From Omphalotus guepiniiformis (lineage: Eukaryota; Basidiomycota; Agaricomycetes; Agaricales; Omphalotaceae): 64,000 bases of DNA. Below are positions 11,985-24,575 of the stretch, in pieces (the first letter of the stretch is position 1; each line of letters starts with the position of its first letter). Position numbers and translations under genes: made by a program. The DNA is taken from NCBI GenBank assembly GCA_028554645.1, contig JAQOOI010000079.1, positions 868,001 to 932,000 of the forward strand. The letters run 5' to 3'. The notes under the pieces were generated by a model that was given only the letters and a program-made list of their open reading frames with translations, was not told the DNA's origin and ran no database searches.

Positions 11985-14900
11985 GCCGTTTTCAAAGCAT
12001 TTTTTCCTTCAACATATCATGAATACTGGTTATGATACATTGAATATCTTTCGGTACACTTTGTGAATAACAATGTGTTCTAAAGAACAAGTGGTCACTT
12101 AGCGTTCCTTCGAACTAATCCCAGTGCGTACGGCACGAACCGGTTGCGAACCGGCAGATCCCTTGCCAGCCAGATTACATAACTGGTCATTTACCGGGCC
12201 GCCCTTGCCTAGCTTGCCTGTTTGCCCTTTCTTGAACTCACTCAACAGCGCTAATGCTAGCAGCTCCAGAAGGTTCGACGTCCGTTCTCAATGGTCAGTC
12301 CCTGATCAAAAACTGGCATCTCTGCACACTCCGAATACGTCAAAGAGCTGTCACCGCGCGAGCGAAAGGTCCGAGAAAGAAAGCGTAGCAGGACGGGATA
12401 GCAGAGATTAGCAGGAGCCTTTGGCTCTTTCACCCGAACGAAGATATGGAACCAGTGCTCACGGTATCTATGATACCCAGACATAGGTACCCAGAAGAGT
12501 GTCAACTTCGATTACAGTATTTGAAAACATACTTGGAAGGGCAACAGCCCAAGTGTCTCCAGCAGGGACTAGCACCCCCTTGAACTTTAGTTGAGCGTCT
12601 TGACACTCTTCTGTCTCTTCCATACCACACGACACGTTCGTCAAATGGGGGACTACAATTTCGAATCTCTGCCCTGGCTACGACCCCTCGAGCTGCTTTG
12701 TGAATCGCCACCCTTCTATTTCGCTACTATAGTGCTCAAGCTCTCCATATCTTCACACCATGATTCTCATCTTACGTGAGTGGTTACAGAATCGATAACT
12801 ATAGGTAGCTGATATTTTTCGACCACAGTGCTCGTTAAGATGAATTCACACAACGTCACTGGGTCGACATTCATTGTAAAGATGAGCATAGTGATGCTGT
12901 ATCAGTCCATCTCCTTTCCAGCAAGCCGGCCGCTTTTTTCATGATTAGGCGGGCCTAGTTCACGCTTGAACCGTAAATCTCTCATACACATGCACATGCA
13001 TCATGTATTCCGAGGTACATTCGTGCATTAAACCGATCCATCGGCCCTACCTCGCGATATCTACGTATGAGTAGAAGCTTTGAGAGAAGCTTGAAATAAA
13101 GGCAGTGAGAAGGTAACTTCAATAGTGTATCTATATCTCTTCGGTTATGTAACTGATTCTTTCTTCACAGAACTTGGATACTGCTCGCCTCGAGTTTCCG
13201 CGGAGCGTCGAGTCTCTGCTAGTGCTATGCCTGCGTTGAAGCAGTTCTTCAGTGCCCAAGGTATTTGAATTTCTATGTGTGACTTCCAGACACTGTCCGA
13301 TCAGTCGTAGGAGACTAACTATCCTCATGGGCTACCGCAACTTGTAATTCGTGAATCCTTTGACGCATGTCTTTCGATGTTCCACTCAACTGAAAAGCTT
13401 GGAGACACGGACCGTGCTGTAATTCTTCGCAGCCGCAGTCATAATTCAAAACGCTTCCCCGACAAGTCAGGACTCTAGGAATTGCGCTATCGATCCCTTA
13501 TGACTGGTCGTTGTAGCTTCGAACTCAACGAAGGCCGCCATACCACTCTACTTGCGTCAGTCGAACCCAGACACGAACCACAATTTTCAGCCCTATTCGT
13601 TGATTCTTTGATGCACAGGCCGACACGCATACTATCGAAGAACTTCGAAATGACCACCTGGCCTCGGTGCTATTGTGCGCTTTACGTCGCACTTCCACAT
13701 CTCTGTCGCATTTGCTCTTCCAAAGTTCGATGATGGCTGTTTTGTTTAAATCATGGGAAATATCTGTACGATAAGCTCGGTTTAACAGTGGGAGTTTCTC
13801 GATTGATGACGTTTGCGGTTGCAGGCTTCTATGTTGAAGTTGATGATGTTACTTGACATATGATCCAGGGGTAGCCCTATTCGTGTACTGTGCGCACCCC
13901 CAATCCGTGTGAGTTGGAGATGAAGGTTCGTGAATGTTCTTCAGACATTGTAGACTAAATGTAATGACGACGCGAATTGCTCAGGCTAGGAAAGCCTTTA
14001 AAGTTGCATTTTCACATTCCGGGAAACTCCAGCTCAAATACGAAGATATGTATTACTGCTGTCGCTTATCGCCTCGATCCAACCTCTTTCAGGGCCCTTG
14101 CGGGGCCTTGCCCTTCAGGACAGTCATGACGATATGTCTGGCAATCTGCAACCAGCGTAGATCTCCGAGTCATTTTGATGGTGGCCATTAACATGGCAAA
14201 TGCGCGGGAGAGAAGAAGGTGATCCTATTTTCAGGGATTGCCTCATGAAATCTATCCTGAGTCTCGACTCAATGTTGATGGCGATGGCAGAGGTTTGTGA
14301 GGCGCTCCGGTGGTGCCGTTGAGTGTACATCCTTCATTCTTTCACAGCGACTCTCAGGATTTTCACGAGGTGCCTCAGTGCCCAGAGTCCAGAGCCTCAA
14401 CGACCATTCGTCGGGCGTTTTATCGTGTGTTCGCATTTGCAACACACCGGAAAAAATATTGGTATCTCAAGAAGACTTCAAGTTATCGAGTAGCTGGCGT
14501 CGGAGGTAATCGTGAGATAGCCTCCTCCCATCGCGTTTCAGTACCCTCATCCGGAATAGACTGCTGGTAAGTGATAATTTTTATCCTGTCGATCGTCACA
14601 GGCATCTCACGGCGCCTGCTATACGCCTTCTAGTATCCAATGACATGCCAAATCCTAACGCCAGTCCCGGCGACTTCCGAGGTAGCACTGTTCGAATCAC
14701 TGCTCAGTGTACACGTCGTCATATTTTGTGCTTCTGCGACGTGTTCCGTCGTTCCCTATGACGCCATGTTCCACAGGGCAGCTCTCTATCAATGTCCCAA
14801 CTCAAAAAAGAAGGTCAACTTCATATGATGGCCGAGTCGGAACCAGATGCTTCAAGCCCACGATATACAACCCTTTGGCAGATACGAAGGTGCTCAATGA

Positions 14901-15859
14901 TAGTGAAAGATGCTCTACCTTCGCAGAGTTGACACATACATACGCATTTTCTATGTCCTCTCACAATCAGGATGTACTAGTGCTACATCAGATAGGTACA
15001 TATCTCGTCTTTCTATGTTCAGCAAAGCAGGCAAACCTTTGTAAGTAAGTACTTATCGATATCAGCGACTTCGGTCTCTCTTCTTTCTGATTTCCCTGAA
15101 AGCGGGTCGAGATGAAGTAAGTAATGATGTTCTCATACTTCGCTTCAAGTTGTACTCGGAAGATATACGTCATTCCATGCTTACACGAAGTGTACAGTAA
15201 GCGACTGGAAGTATTGTATGTCATACTTCTAAATCGCGAGCAACGAGGAATAAAGGGTTGAGATTGACGTTCTGCTCGTAGAGGGTGAACCGTTGCTTTA
15301 AGATTTAGATTTCCAATAAGGTAACCTTTTCGCAAGAATTACTGTCTTACAATTACCCTTCAAGATGAACTCAAAAGAATTGGAATCAATGCAGTCGATC
15401 CCGACGAATATGCGTGCGTTCAAAATCAAGGAGGAGTCGGATCTAGTCCTAGGATCTACTGGAGTACTTATTTATGTAAACGGTGCGTACCTTCTCGGTG
15501 GTTGGTTCGGACATAGACTCGATCCAGCTCACATTGAACGTTCCTTAAGAAGAGAAGGGTTCAGGATAGAAGGGTTCAGAGACCTCCAGGGCAAAGACAT
15601 GAAAAGCCTTGGGTCCGAGGTCCAAGCTGTACTTGTAACGGAGTTTCATCTTTAGTCGGAGCTGGAAGTTCGGCCACGTGCCGCTTGGCGCTTACGCGCC
15701 GTCGAACCCTCGTCTCATCTGAATAGATTCCTAGTGGCGGCTTCATTTTTGTCTTTCTATTTCCTGCAGAAACAACTGGAAGCCATTCACTGTAGAGCCT
15801 CATTCTGGGATCATTTGCTAAGTAGCTGAAACATCACCTGAAGCTCGAGATTAGGTCTG
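11985..15859. other. Gene-poor region between agmatinase and COP9 subunit 3
   Basis: About 3.9 kb without a convincing gene. Short frames at 12124-12505, 12591-12779, 13131-13328 and 14297-14570 lack homology, consistent splice signals or strand continuity. The best small ORF is 15365-15655 (plus, 96 codons, ATG start, beginning MNSKELESMQSIPTNMRAF). It has no recognised domain and may be chance or an exon of a small unknown gene. A short duplicated motif (GAACCGG, twice) occurs near 12137-12152. Nothing here resembles a tRNA, rRNA or intact transposon. Confidence 0.45.
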
Positions 15860-17616
15860 ATGGCGCCAGACAATCAAAGCATTGACGGATTGCTGCAACA
15901 AATTACGAGTAGCAATAATCTTGAAGCCTTGGCGCATACTTTGCGTACTATTCCAGCAGGATCTGGGAAAGATGTTCGCGATTTCATTCTCGCGAGTCCT
16001 CTTTCATCCGGTCAGGATCCACTTTCTGTGTTAGACTTGCAGAATAATACTTTGGGTGTCATTTATATTCTGTGCGTTCTTGATCTTTAATTGTTTTACA
16101 TGGACATACCCTTACACAATTGATTTGCAGTTCTGCACGTCTTTTTTTGCCTCCAAATGTCAACTCTGGAATACCACGACCTTCATGGGCACAACTCACT
16201 CAGTTCTGTCAAACCTTTATACCAGAGCAGGCTCGCTTGGCGCCAGATCGTATGGTGATGCTTGCAAAGGGGATCGTGAAATTTGCGGGGGAGCAAGAGA
16301 ATGTACGTTTACTCGACCATCACACGACTTTCTATATTGATTCTTGTGCGCAATAGCTCAAACAAGCCATTCCTCTCCTCTACGCCCTTGCCACTCGACT
16401 TCCGTATACTCCTAGCACTCTTACGCCAATCCACCCTATTCTTCTTCTGACTGCTCTTCAATCCAGGCACATCGCGCCTGAGATCCCTCGTCTGCTTCTT
16501 GACCATCCGATTGATGATATATTCATGTATACCTCTACCTCACCCGACCTTTCGTTGAGTCCCACGGACAACATGACATACCATTACCTTGGTGGAATTA
16601 TTCTTGCACTCACAGAGCATTATACCACTGCTCTTGACTACTTTGAGGCGACAATAACTGCACCAGCCACTGGATCTTCTCCCCCAGCTGCGCTTCAGCT
16701 GGAAGCGCTCAAAAAGCTTCGTATTATACAATGCATCGCTTTCGGTGGCGCACAGACGTTACCAAAATACACCTCAAGTCTACTACTGCGCGTTTTCAAA
16801 AGCACGCCCTATTACCAGCTGATTAACGCGTTCCCGGGGTCTCTTTCATCACCAAACTCAAAAGACAAAGGAGAGGGCTCTAGCAATGCTTCTGGTAGTG
16901 TCACCCGCAAGCTTGAGCAGTTGGTTTTAAAGGAGAAGGCTCTTTACGCGTCCGAGTGCAATTTAGGACTGATTGAGCGTATGGTTAAAGAAGCCCCCAA
17001 ATGGATTGTCAAGAAACTTACAGAGACGTATGTCACGCTTGGGCTGACTGAAATAGGGAAACACATTGGTTTGGAGGATGAAGCTGCGGTGAGGTCGCTA
17101 GTTCTGAGCATGGTGCGTCTAATCCGCCGCCATCGCAATCTTCCTCTAACCACTATGATCTCTTTGAAATGGGATTCAGATCGAATCCAAAACAATATTA
17201 GCGTCGATTTCCGCGTCAGGTATTGTTACGTTCCACGATACGCCTGGTACAGGCGACGTGTCTCCCGAAGACTTGCGCGCTTTACTTGGGGCGTCTAAAG
17301 TCGGCACCGAGCAAAAGTTTTCCCTGCCTGCTCTTCTCGCTTCAATCCAAGCTCAGTCCGCTCATCTCGCTCAACTCGACATGGAACTTGGACGTAGCAA
17401 GGGATTCGTTTCCAAGGCTGTCAAGCTGTCTGGCGGCACTGGACCAGGTTCCTCTAGTTCGTTTTCCAATCCTAGAAACCCCCTCAGTTCGCTTATGTTT
17501 ACCTCTTTGCAGCTTTAGCAGGGACTGGACTTCCAGCCGGTCCCTTTGGAGAAGAAGAAGAAGTATTCCACAGCACTGGTGGGTACGAAAGAGAGGATAG
17601 TATGATCTTTGGATGA
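15860..17616 (+). CDS. csn3: COP9 signalosome complex subunit 3
   Basis: PCI-domain subunit of the COP9 signalosome, which removes NEDD8 from cullins and so regulates SCF ubiquitin ligases. The protein begins MAPDNQSIDGLLQQITSSNN and continues through helical repeats (WAQLTQFCQTFIPEQARLAP, PLLYALATRLPYTPSTLTPI, NMTYHYLGGIILALTEHYTT). The PCI part contains IVKKLTETYVTLGLTEIGKH followed by GLEDEAAVRSLVLSMIESK and ISASGIVTFHD. An intron at about 17113-17187 joins LSM to IESK. A last intron (17448-17518) removes an apparent stop and gives the acidic tail TGLPAGPFGEEEEVFHS, ending REDSMIFG with TGA 17614-17616. The frame is intact throughout. Nearby F-box proteins are potential functional partners only in the general sense. 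Confidence 0.88.
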
Positions 17617-17802
17617 AGCTTTGGATGATGCTATAGTATAATTCGGGATAGTATTGCGCTTGTTGTAGCTATAATTGTACTACATTGCCGGGCATTAGTG
17701 TAAGATATAATGACCTGAAAGTTCATAAGCGTTATTTCTCAAGACTATTCGCCTGGGACCTGGAGTGACTTGATGTATGGCCTGGAAAACGATCAATGTG
17801 CT

Positions 17803-17887
17803 GGCCGCGTAGCGTAATGGTTAACGCGCTAGTTTCCGGTTGAACATCTGAAGCTAGAGATTGCATGTTCGAGTCCTGCCGTGGTCG
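17803..17887 (+). tRNA. tRNA-Arg(CCG) with a 12-nt anticodon-loop intron
   Basis: The 85-nt segment folds as a tRNA. The 7-bp acceptor GGCCGCG pairs with CGTGGTC, with discriminator G. The D stem is GCGT/ACGC. The anticodon stem CTAGT pairs with GCTAG. The T loop TTCGAGT sits on a stem with one mismatch. The loop reads TT-CCG-G, then 12 nt (TTGAACATCTGA), then A, which places an intron at the canonical position after nucleotide 37. Removing it leaves 73 nt with anticodon CCG (Arg). A/B-box-like segments TAGCGTAATGG and GTTCGAGTCC are present. Cytosolic, RNA polymerase III transcribed. Confidence 0.85.
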
Positions 17888-17891
17888 AAGC

Positions 17892-17897
17892 TTTTTT
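17892..17897 (+). terminator. RNA polymerase III T-run terminator
   Basis: Six consecutive T residues begin 4 nt after the tRNA discriminator base, as expected for polymerase III termination. Confidence 0.8.
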
Positions 17898-18299
17898 CCT
17901 AACCACAAAGTACACCTCATTGAGATTGCGCATGAAGAACTGGGTATCTGGTCGAACGGAGACGAATGAGCCTCTCGATTGATACTGAAGCTTGAAGCTT
18001 GAAGCCTTACCTGAGTTATTTGCGATCGTGAGACCATGTACCAGACCATGCACCCAGGAAATCACAGCGAACGATTCATCGAACAAGTCGAAGCAAGCCA
18101 GGTTGAGGTGTCGGAAGACTGACTTGGTTTGCTTTGTAGCGCTCGGACCGTATCCCGCAAAATCGAGATCTGAGGTTTAACCTCACGTAAGGCGGACACT
18201 TTGTGGGCGGTCCGCATTGAGAGGTCGCACTTGCAGCGGATACGGTATTCCATATATAACGACGAAAAGAAAAGTGAGTGTCTCCATCCTGGCTGCACA
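17898..18299. other. Intergenic region upstream of the polyol dehydrogenase
   Basis: About 400 bp between the tRNA terminator and the next start codon. It holds a direct repeat GAAGCTT/GAAGCTTGAAGC near 17988-18005 and, close to the end, a TATA box. No other gene is seen. Confidence 0.5.
18253..18259 (+). promoter_or_regulatory. TATA box of the polyol dehydrogenase gene
   Basis: TATATAA lies 40 bp upstream of the ATG at 18300, a plausible core promoter position for a short 5' leader. Confidence 0.5.
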
Positions 18300-19992
18300 A
18301 TGACACCTACTCCCCAAACACATCTCGCAGCAGTACTCTATGGACCGCACGATCTCCGTCTTGAAAGGCGTCCCACTTGGCCCCCTGGTCCTGGTCAGTG
18401 CCAGGTTGAGATAAAGGCTACCGGACTGTGTGGTAGCGACTGTACGTGTCTTCCCCTCTCTCCTGTTCCCCATCGCATATGCTTAATGGACGTGCAACAC
18501 AGTGCACTATTACCACGCTTTTCGCAATGGGCCATTTGCAGTCCGATCCCCGCTCGTTCTAGGCCATGAATCTTCTGGTACTATTACTGCTCTGGGTCCT
18601 GGTGTAGCAGCCCAATATCCCGGCCTATACGTCGGTAGGAACGTCGTCGTCGAATGCGGCGTGCCTTGTCGAGGCCCATCCTGCCGATTTTGCGCTTCTG
18701 GAAGGTACAACCTCTGTCCCCGCCTAGCATTTTGCAGTAGCGCCAAAACATTCCCTCATCGCGATGGAATGCTACAGCAGAAAATCAACCACGAAGCGTG
18801 GTGTTTGATACCGTAAGTACGCCCTTGCTTCATTGCTAGATCCCGACGCTCAATGGTTCTCTTAAGCCTTCCGTCTGATCTTCCGCTTTCACTTGCGTCT
18901 CTCGTCGAACCACTTTCTGTCCTCATCCACGCCTCTCGTCGTGCCGGCCTCATGTCACCTCATTCAGGACCTTCCCTCGGACAGCTACCATCAACATTCA
19001 ATGGGAATTCCACAGCGAAAGGAATGTACCCATCGAAGGCGGGATTGGGAGGAACCGTCCCAACCTATCCCCACGCGCATGCATACAACGGTACGACGAC
19101 CTCATCGCAATGGACGAACGGTACGATACCCAGTCAAAGCGGCCCGCGGATCCTTGTGCTCGGGGCCGGTACTATTGGGCTGCTCGCTTGCGCTCTCGCT
19201 AAGGAGCAGTTCCAAGCTGCACGTGTCTGTATAGTCGATATCGATCGAAAGAGGCTTGAGCTCGCTGAGAAAAAGGAATTCGTGTTCGGCACGCCATTCG
19301 GCGAAGCGGACACCGAAGGAGGTCAGGAAGCGAGAAACAAGAAATGGCCCAATGCGTATTGTTTGCCTGGAAAGCCGAAGGATAACGTCAAGAACGAGCA
19401 CGAGGATCCGCTCAAACGCGCCAAGGCGAATGCTGCTCTGGTACTCGGTGTCTTCGGAGAGACAGAAGGTTTTGATTTTGTGTTTGAATGCACAGGAGTA
19501 GAGGCGTGCGTGACTTTGGGTGTTTACGTGAGCTTTCGCCTCTTTGTCACTTTTGCTCGTGCAACTGGATTACTGACACCGGATATCCCGCAGTGTACGC
19601 TTCCAGGCTCTACCCTCCTCCTTATCGGCATGGGCGCCCCCGTCATTTCCTCCTTCCCTCTTGCTCATGCTGCCCTGAGAGAAGTTGATATCATCGGTAG
19701 TTTTAGATATGCGGATGCGTGCGGGGAAGGAGTTAGATTGATGATGGGAAGAGGTGACGGAAAGAAAGTTTCAGACACGAGTTCCGAGCACTCGAACCTG
19801 GCCGCAAATGGCGTCAGCAGCGTGTTGCAAGAAGTTGGCACACTTCTTCCCAGTCTTTCCTTTATTGAGAAGCTCTCGTCTCTCATTACGCATCGTTTCC
19901 CATTGAGCGAAGCGGGACGAGCATTTGAACTGCTGAGCAAAGGGAGGGACGAGAATGGCGAGGGTGTCTTGAAGGTCTTGGTTGAGAATTGA
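18300..19992 (+). CDS. Zinc-dependent alcohol/polyol dehydrogenase (sorbitol/xylitol dehydrogenase-like MDR)
   Basis: Medium-chain dehydrogenase/reductase using NAD(P) to oxidise a polyol or alcohol. The spliced protein starts MTPTPQTHLAAVLYGPHDLR. It carries the catalytic zinc motif TGLCGSDLHYYHAFRNGPF and GHESSG, and a structural-zinc loop with Cys in CGVPCRGPSCRFCASGRYNLC-type spacing. The nucleotide-binding loop is LVLGAGTIGLLA, with acidic VDIDRKR (NAD preference) and FECTGVEACVTLGVYC after an intron (donor at about 19527). It ends GVLKVLVEN. Two inserts set it apart from ordinary sorbitol dehydrogenases: about 55 residues rich in Ser/Gly/Asn/Thr before the Rossmann loop (about 18950-19140), and about 40 charged residues at about 19275-19430. 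Both are in frame with no stop, so they look like real sequence. Substrate unknown. Confidence 0.85.
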
Positions 19993-22900
19993 AGAGGAGA
20001 TCGAGAAAAGGTAGAGCTTACTGTGAGAGAGACTTTGGCTGCTCGCGGACCTAGTGTTTGTTGACGGCACAGTAATTTGTTGTTCTATGGCTTTTTTTGG
20101 GACTTTTACGGGTTCGTTATATGTAACACTTCCTTCCTCGGTTCATGAGAAGAGTAATTGGACACTTGTTATGGATGATAACAATTCCTTTTTCGCGTAG
20201 AGTATCGAGACCAAGCCCCGCGGCAATCTTCTTGAACTTTAGTATCATTTCTTGTATTCGGTAGCGTTCTTACCAATGAAGGTCTTTGAGAGAAGTGAGA
20301 GACTGTACGACGGAATAAGCGGGAACTGATCCGGAGAAGAACCACCACAGACGGCCTCGTCCAACGACACACAGTTCAGATAAGACAAAGGCCTTGTACG
20401 AGCACTCGAAGTGAGGTCATCTGCTTCAGACCTTCTGCCTGAGTGGGAAGTTAACAGCACGAGTTCCACGAAGAATCCACCGAGCGCCAATGATAGCATC
20501 CTTTCTAAGTTCTAACGAACCGTAAGTCAGTATCAACTTGTAACGTGCTGATGAGCAGACACAGATTACCCACACTTAGCCACCGTACCGTTATGAGTGA
20601 AGAGCAGGAATTTTGCCGGAAATTGAAAGCACCGTAATCCATCAGATTGTATGAGTTTTTGCAAGCTCGCTCTTCAAATACAAACGAGATCCCGTTCACA
20701 ATTTCTGATTTCGCAAATGGAATGTCATGAGCTACTCGCAAGGCCACACAGATGATCCGACTAGCTGTTTCGGTATTGTGGACTTTGATTCCAATCAAAC
20801 GCCTCTTGGAAAAGAGTTGGATAGTGGTCTGAGTGTATACAGTGACGTCCAGACTCAAAAATCGAGCACGAGTGGTTACACATCACGTGGCAGTGTCCGG
20901 CCGGCATTTGCCAATTTTTTTTACGTTTACCTCTTCCAGTCCAGGTAACTCAGGAATGACTATCTAGAATGGTATTAGCAAGTAGTCAAATCTCCTCAAA
21001 TGGCTGTATGATGAGGCTCATAGCTAGGAAGCTCGATCGGTACAATTTCATAATCATAACTTCGTAAGACGGACCGATTTCCTAGTCATTACCAGCCTTC
21101 CTAAGACGTCTATATAAGGAAAATCGTGGCGCCAGTTCATGCTCCTTTCCGAGGAATCCATGCTCTTGTACTCGTTCGCGGGTAAGTAATTAGTCTTGAC
21201 GATCATAAAACAAGTGGAAGCAACATACTTACTTATATTTATCAGTCATGTTGTGTGCATGAACAACTGGTGCGGATCTACAACAATACACTAAACTATT
21301 TTGCGAACTCTTTGTTAACCCTCACACGTGTGAGCGACACAGACTAGCGCAAAAAAGGTCTTTGAAGCTGAAATGAGACAATCTAGCACCTGTTCGCCAC
21401 GAAAATATCAAGGTCACATATGGGCATACCCATTCCAAAGATGCCCAACACTCAGCTCGGCCAAGCAGTGATACGACGGAATGGCGAATGTTGAACTTTA
21501 TGTATGTGTCTAATACGAATTTGACTTTAATTAATAACTCACAATGTTTGATTTCGCATGTGGAACCGGTCTCTCGCGTCCGAAAACTGTACAATATGTA
21601 AGTACTAGGAGATGCAGAGTCATCCTTCGCCCCTTTTGTAGAAACTGCTAATGGCCGCAATACGAGCTATCAGATGTGCTCATACTGGCATACATGCTGA
21701 GAACGTCCGCAGAAGGAGTAGCAGGGCCGGGCTTCTGGTACATCTTTCAATTTGCCAGCCTTGGAACTTCCTAGGCTGCTTCAAGTTCAATCACGACTCG
21801 GAGTCGAGCACAATATGTGTCCGTCAGCATCGCAAACTTGGAGAACAAGTAAGAAGTTTCTGGAAACCAGCAATGTCAATTTGTAGTCAGTAAATGAGTT
21901 GTAATATCAACACTTATTCGCGAGTGTCAGCGCTAGTTCAATCGTTGGCATCAGCGTGGGCGTTCGGGCCACGACATAGATATGGAACCTAGAACACAGC
22001 GCTCGGAGTGGGAAATTATCATGGTCTAGCCTCTGAGCATCGTAGAAGTAGAAGACCACTTGAAAGAGAAGAACTCATGGAATCTCATGATAGCCCCACT
22101 GGTATCGCTGGCTTTGCCTTGAGGTCCACTTGGACTTGCAAGGATGAACACAAGATACGTCTGGTGTCTGGTCTACCAACGTTGCTTTCAATATTCGGCT
22201 CGCTCGTCTGCTTCAGAAACAGTTAGAGCATTCGAATCCTAGTTCGTGCACTGAGTCAGTATCACTGCTACTAGTATATGAACCAATGGACACAAAGAAA
22301 ACTTACGTACCAGACAATGGGGATCTCCGGCTCAACTACTGAATGTATGAAGAGAGAGAGCTTGTCAATGAATCACCAAAGCTTCCTCTGGCAAATTCCG
22401 ACTCCGTGCAATCGGATAGGAGTATGAACTTGGAACGACTATGATATCGCGGGGTGAGGGTGAAGGATCCCAAGACTGCAATGAATTCGGACGTCGGGAC
22501 GAACTGGCGAGAAGAACATGGTGGAGCCAGGATGAGTGGGGGACATAATTGGGCTACTATATGGGTCACAGGCAAGGCACATGCGCCAGACGCCGTTATC
22601 CCAGAATCATGGGCCCAATGTCGTGAACTATACTCGCGCGAGCCCGAGTCAGTACGTACTCAAAAACCGACCAGGTGGCCCGGAAAGATTGTTGCCAACA
22701 GTCGGATTCCGAGGATATTAGGGTCATCGAGACAGTGCGTAGATGTACATGATGGGGAATGATTGTAGGGTAGCACTGAACTGTCAAGCCATATCTACCA
22801 GTCGAACAGGTGAGCATCCCATATAAAGCGGCCAAGATTTCTCTCGATATTGAGAGTAAATGGCTGGTTTGGCCATATGCCTCAGACCGTGATTGGCCAG

Positions 22901-24575
22901 CAACTGAGGACCAAAGCGCACATAGTAAGACCCAAAGAACGCGCATGATGCATAGAATAATGATAGCTGAAATTGAAGGGCATCTTCTGACGAGAGTACG
23001 ACCTGCAGAAAACACGGACGTGAAAACAAGCAAATAGTTGTTTTGGGGAGACCTCCATTTAGTTGCTCCGAGGAATGGGGTCGTTATCACTGGTGTGTCA
23101 TGAACATTTACGGACATACTAGTAACGCAAATGCCTAGCAAGTTCCACCTCCCCTTACAGGTGACTCCGGCAAAGGACACCAAGTTCCAGTCAAGAAACC
23201 AGAGAACGTATGTAAAGGCCGCATGTTCCGTCTTGATATACCCCGCATCGGATCGTCGTCCCGAAAAACTTGCAAATCGTTCCCAACGTGTTAATTATCA
23301 TATCTCCGGCGATCAGAGAGCCGTCAGAAATACAATTATGAACTTGATGCGCTACACTTGAATTCCAAAAACTTGGCTGGCAGTGAGGCAATTTCCGTAT
23401 CATTTGGTATATTGCGCGGCAGGGAAGAAACTCCAGTACCGCGATCACGGATTACGCGCCAGGCGAATTAAGGTCCTATAAGCAACGGAAGCGGAAAATG
23501 TTCAGCATTGTTACAGTCGAACCATAAACAGCCTTGAAAACGAATGAAACGACCAGAGCCATACACATTGAGGTGACGCGACCTGTATGACCGATTAATA
23601 ACCATGAACTTGCTTTCGCGTTGAGTGAGAACAGAAGGCAAGCTCGAGGTGAAAAGACATCCAGATGAAGCAGAGTGCCACGAGTAAACAGAATTGAAGG
23701 GAGGTTCAGCAGAAGAAACTTAAGTTCAATGTCCAAGATTCGCGCGGGCCCATTGTCATCAGACCAATGGCAAGCGAAAATAAGAAGACCATAGATTGCT
23801 TTCGCTGGTACTTCTTCAGAGAATGAGAACTGCTATTCATCTATAAATCTGGGGTGTATATATGATTAGCCCATTACCATTAGGAAGAAACTCATGAAAT
23901 GATACCGTTCGAGCAAGGGAGCAATTCAAGGGAGCAATCAATCGCGGCGTCCTAATTCAATCTGGCGAAAGTCTACACACTGCAAGCGAGTCCTATCACA
24001 GAGACCGAATGTGAGCGACGGAGGAAAAGAGGACCAGAAGTAGATTCATTGCAGAAATATTGAAGTAAGATTCCAGGGTGCAACCCGGTGACATTAGTAG
24101 CTCGAGACAACTACGTGCGGCTCTTCGTGCTGTACTAAACTGATGGTGAATTCTTCATAAGTTGGCTTGGCCCTTCGACCTTTTGAAAGAGCTTGAGTAC
24201 ATCGAAGTGAGGAGTAATTGTCCCAAAGTTTCCATGTCGTAGTTAACTTTCAGAACGAGATGAGTGATTCACAGTGAGGAGGGTCACGTGTTTGGCACTC
24301 TGGAGACTGAAATTGCAGCTATCAGTGAATTCTTCTCGTGTCACTGACAACTGTCCCTCATCTGAGATGATACATGAAAGGATATGCTATTCAATGTCCA
24401 TTAAAGGGTGTACTACAATCCAAAGCTAATAATAGATTACTCAAAACCCTCAACCATTTGTGTCCCATAATCAACGTTCAAAAGTCCTTGCGCAGCTTGA
24501 GCAGGCAATATTATCGTATCAAGTCGTTCACTCAAGACCGACATCGTATCCTCATCCAACAGGCAAGGCAAAGAA
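19993..24575. other. Gene-poor region upstream of sphingomyelinase copy 1
   Basis: About 4.6 kb with no recognised gene. A minus-strand frame of 84 codons (20245-20499, ATG start, MLSLALGGFFVELVLLTSH, one probable membrane segment) and neighbouring minus-strand frames at 20505-20858 could be parts of an unknown membrane-protein gene, but I cannot assemble one. The longest frame, at 22596-23183 (minus), begins at TTG and resembles no family. A TATA-led short ORF at 21.1 kb is listed separately. No RNA gene, satellite or intact transposon is visible. Confidence 0.4.
21111..21262 (+). other. TATA box with a short, spliced-looking ORF
   Basis: TATATAAGG (21111-21119) is followed by ATG at 21139. 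A 43-nt first exon (MLLSEESMLLYSFA) reaches a strong donor GGTAAGT at 21181. An intron of 64 nt (21182-21245) ends TTTATCAG. Splicing gives only a 19-codon ORF ending at TGA 21260-21262. It could be a non-coding transcript, a truncated gene or coincidence. No homologue is recognised. Confidence 0.25.

Noticed and set aside
12591..12779. Plus-strand frame resembling a membrane-protein fragment
   Set aside because: Only about 60 codons, surrounded by stops, and no partner exons.
15365..15655. 96-codon plus-strand ORF upstream of the COP9 subunit
   Set aside because: ATG start but no domain, no homology I recognise and no clear promoter; not strong enough to call a gene.
20245..20858. Minus-strand frames with a possible membrane segment
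   Set aside because: Could be the end of an unknown membrane-protein gene, but the frames cannot be joined convincingly and resemble no family.
21139..21262. Lipopeptide mating-pheromone precursor
   Set aside because: The short ORF ends MLCA, not a four-residue CaaX box, and lacks a typical precursor cleavage region.
22596..23183. Longest minus-strand frame in the 20-24.6 kb gap (195 codons)
   Set aside because: It begins at TTG, shows no family motif, and no splice-consistent neighbours were found. Chance open frame is the simplest reading.
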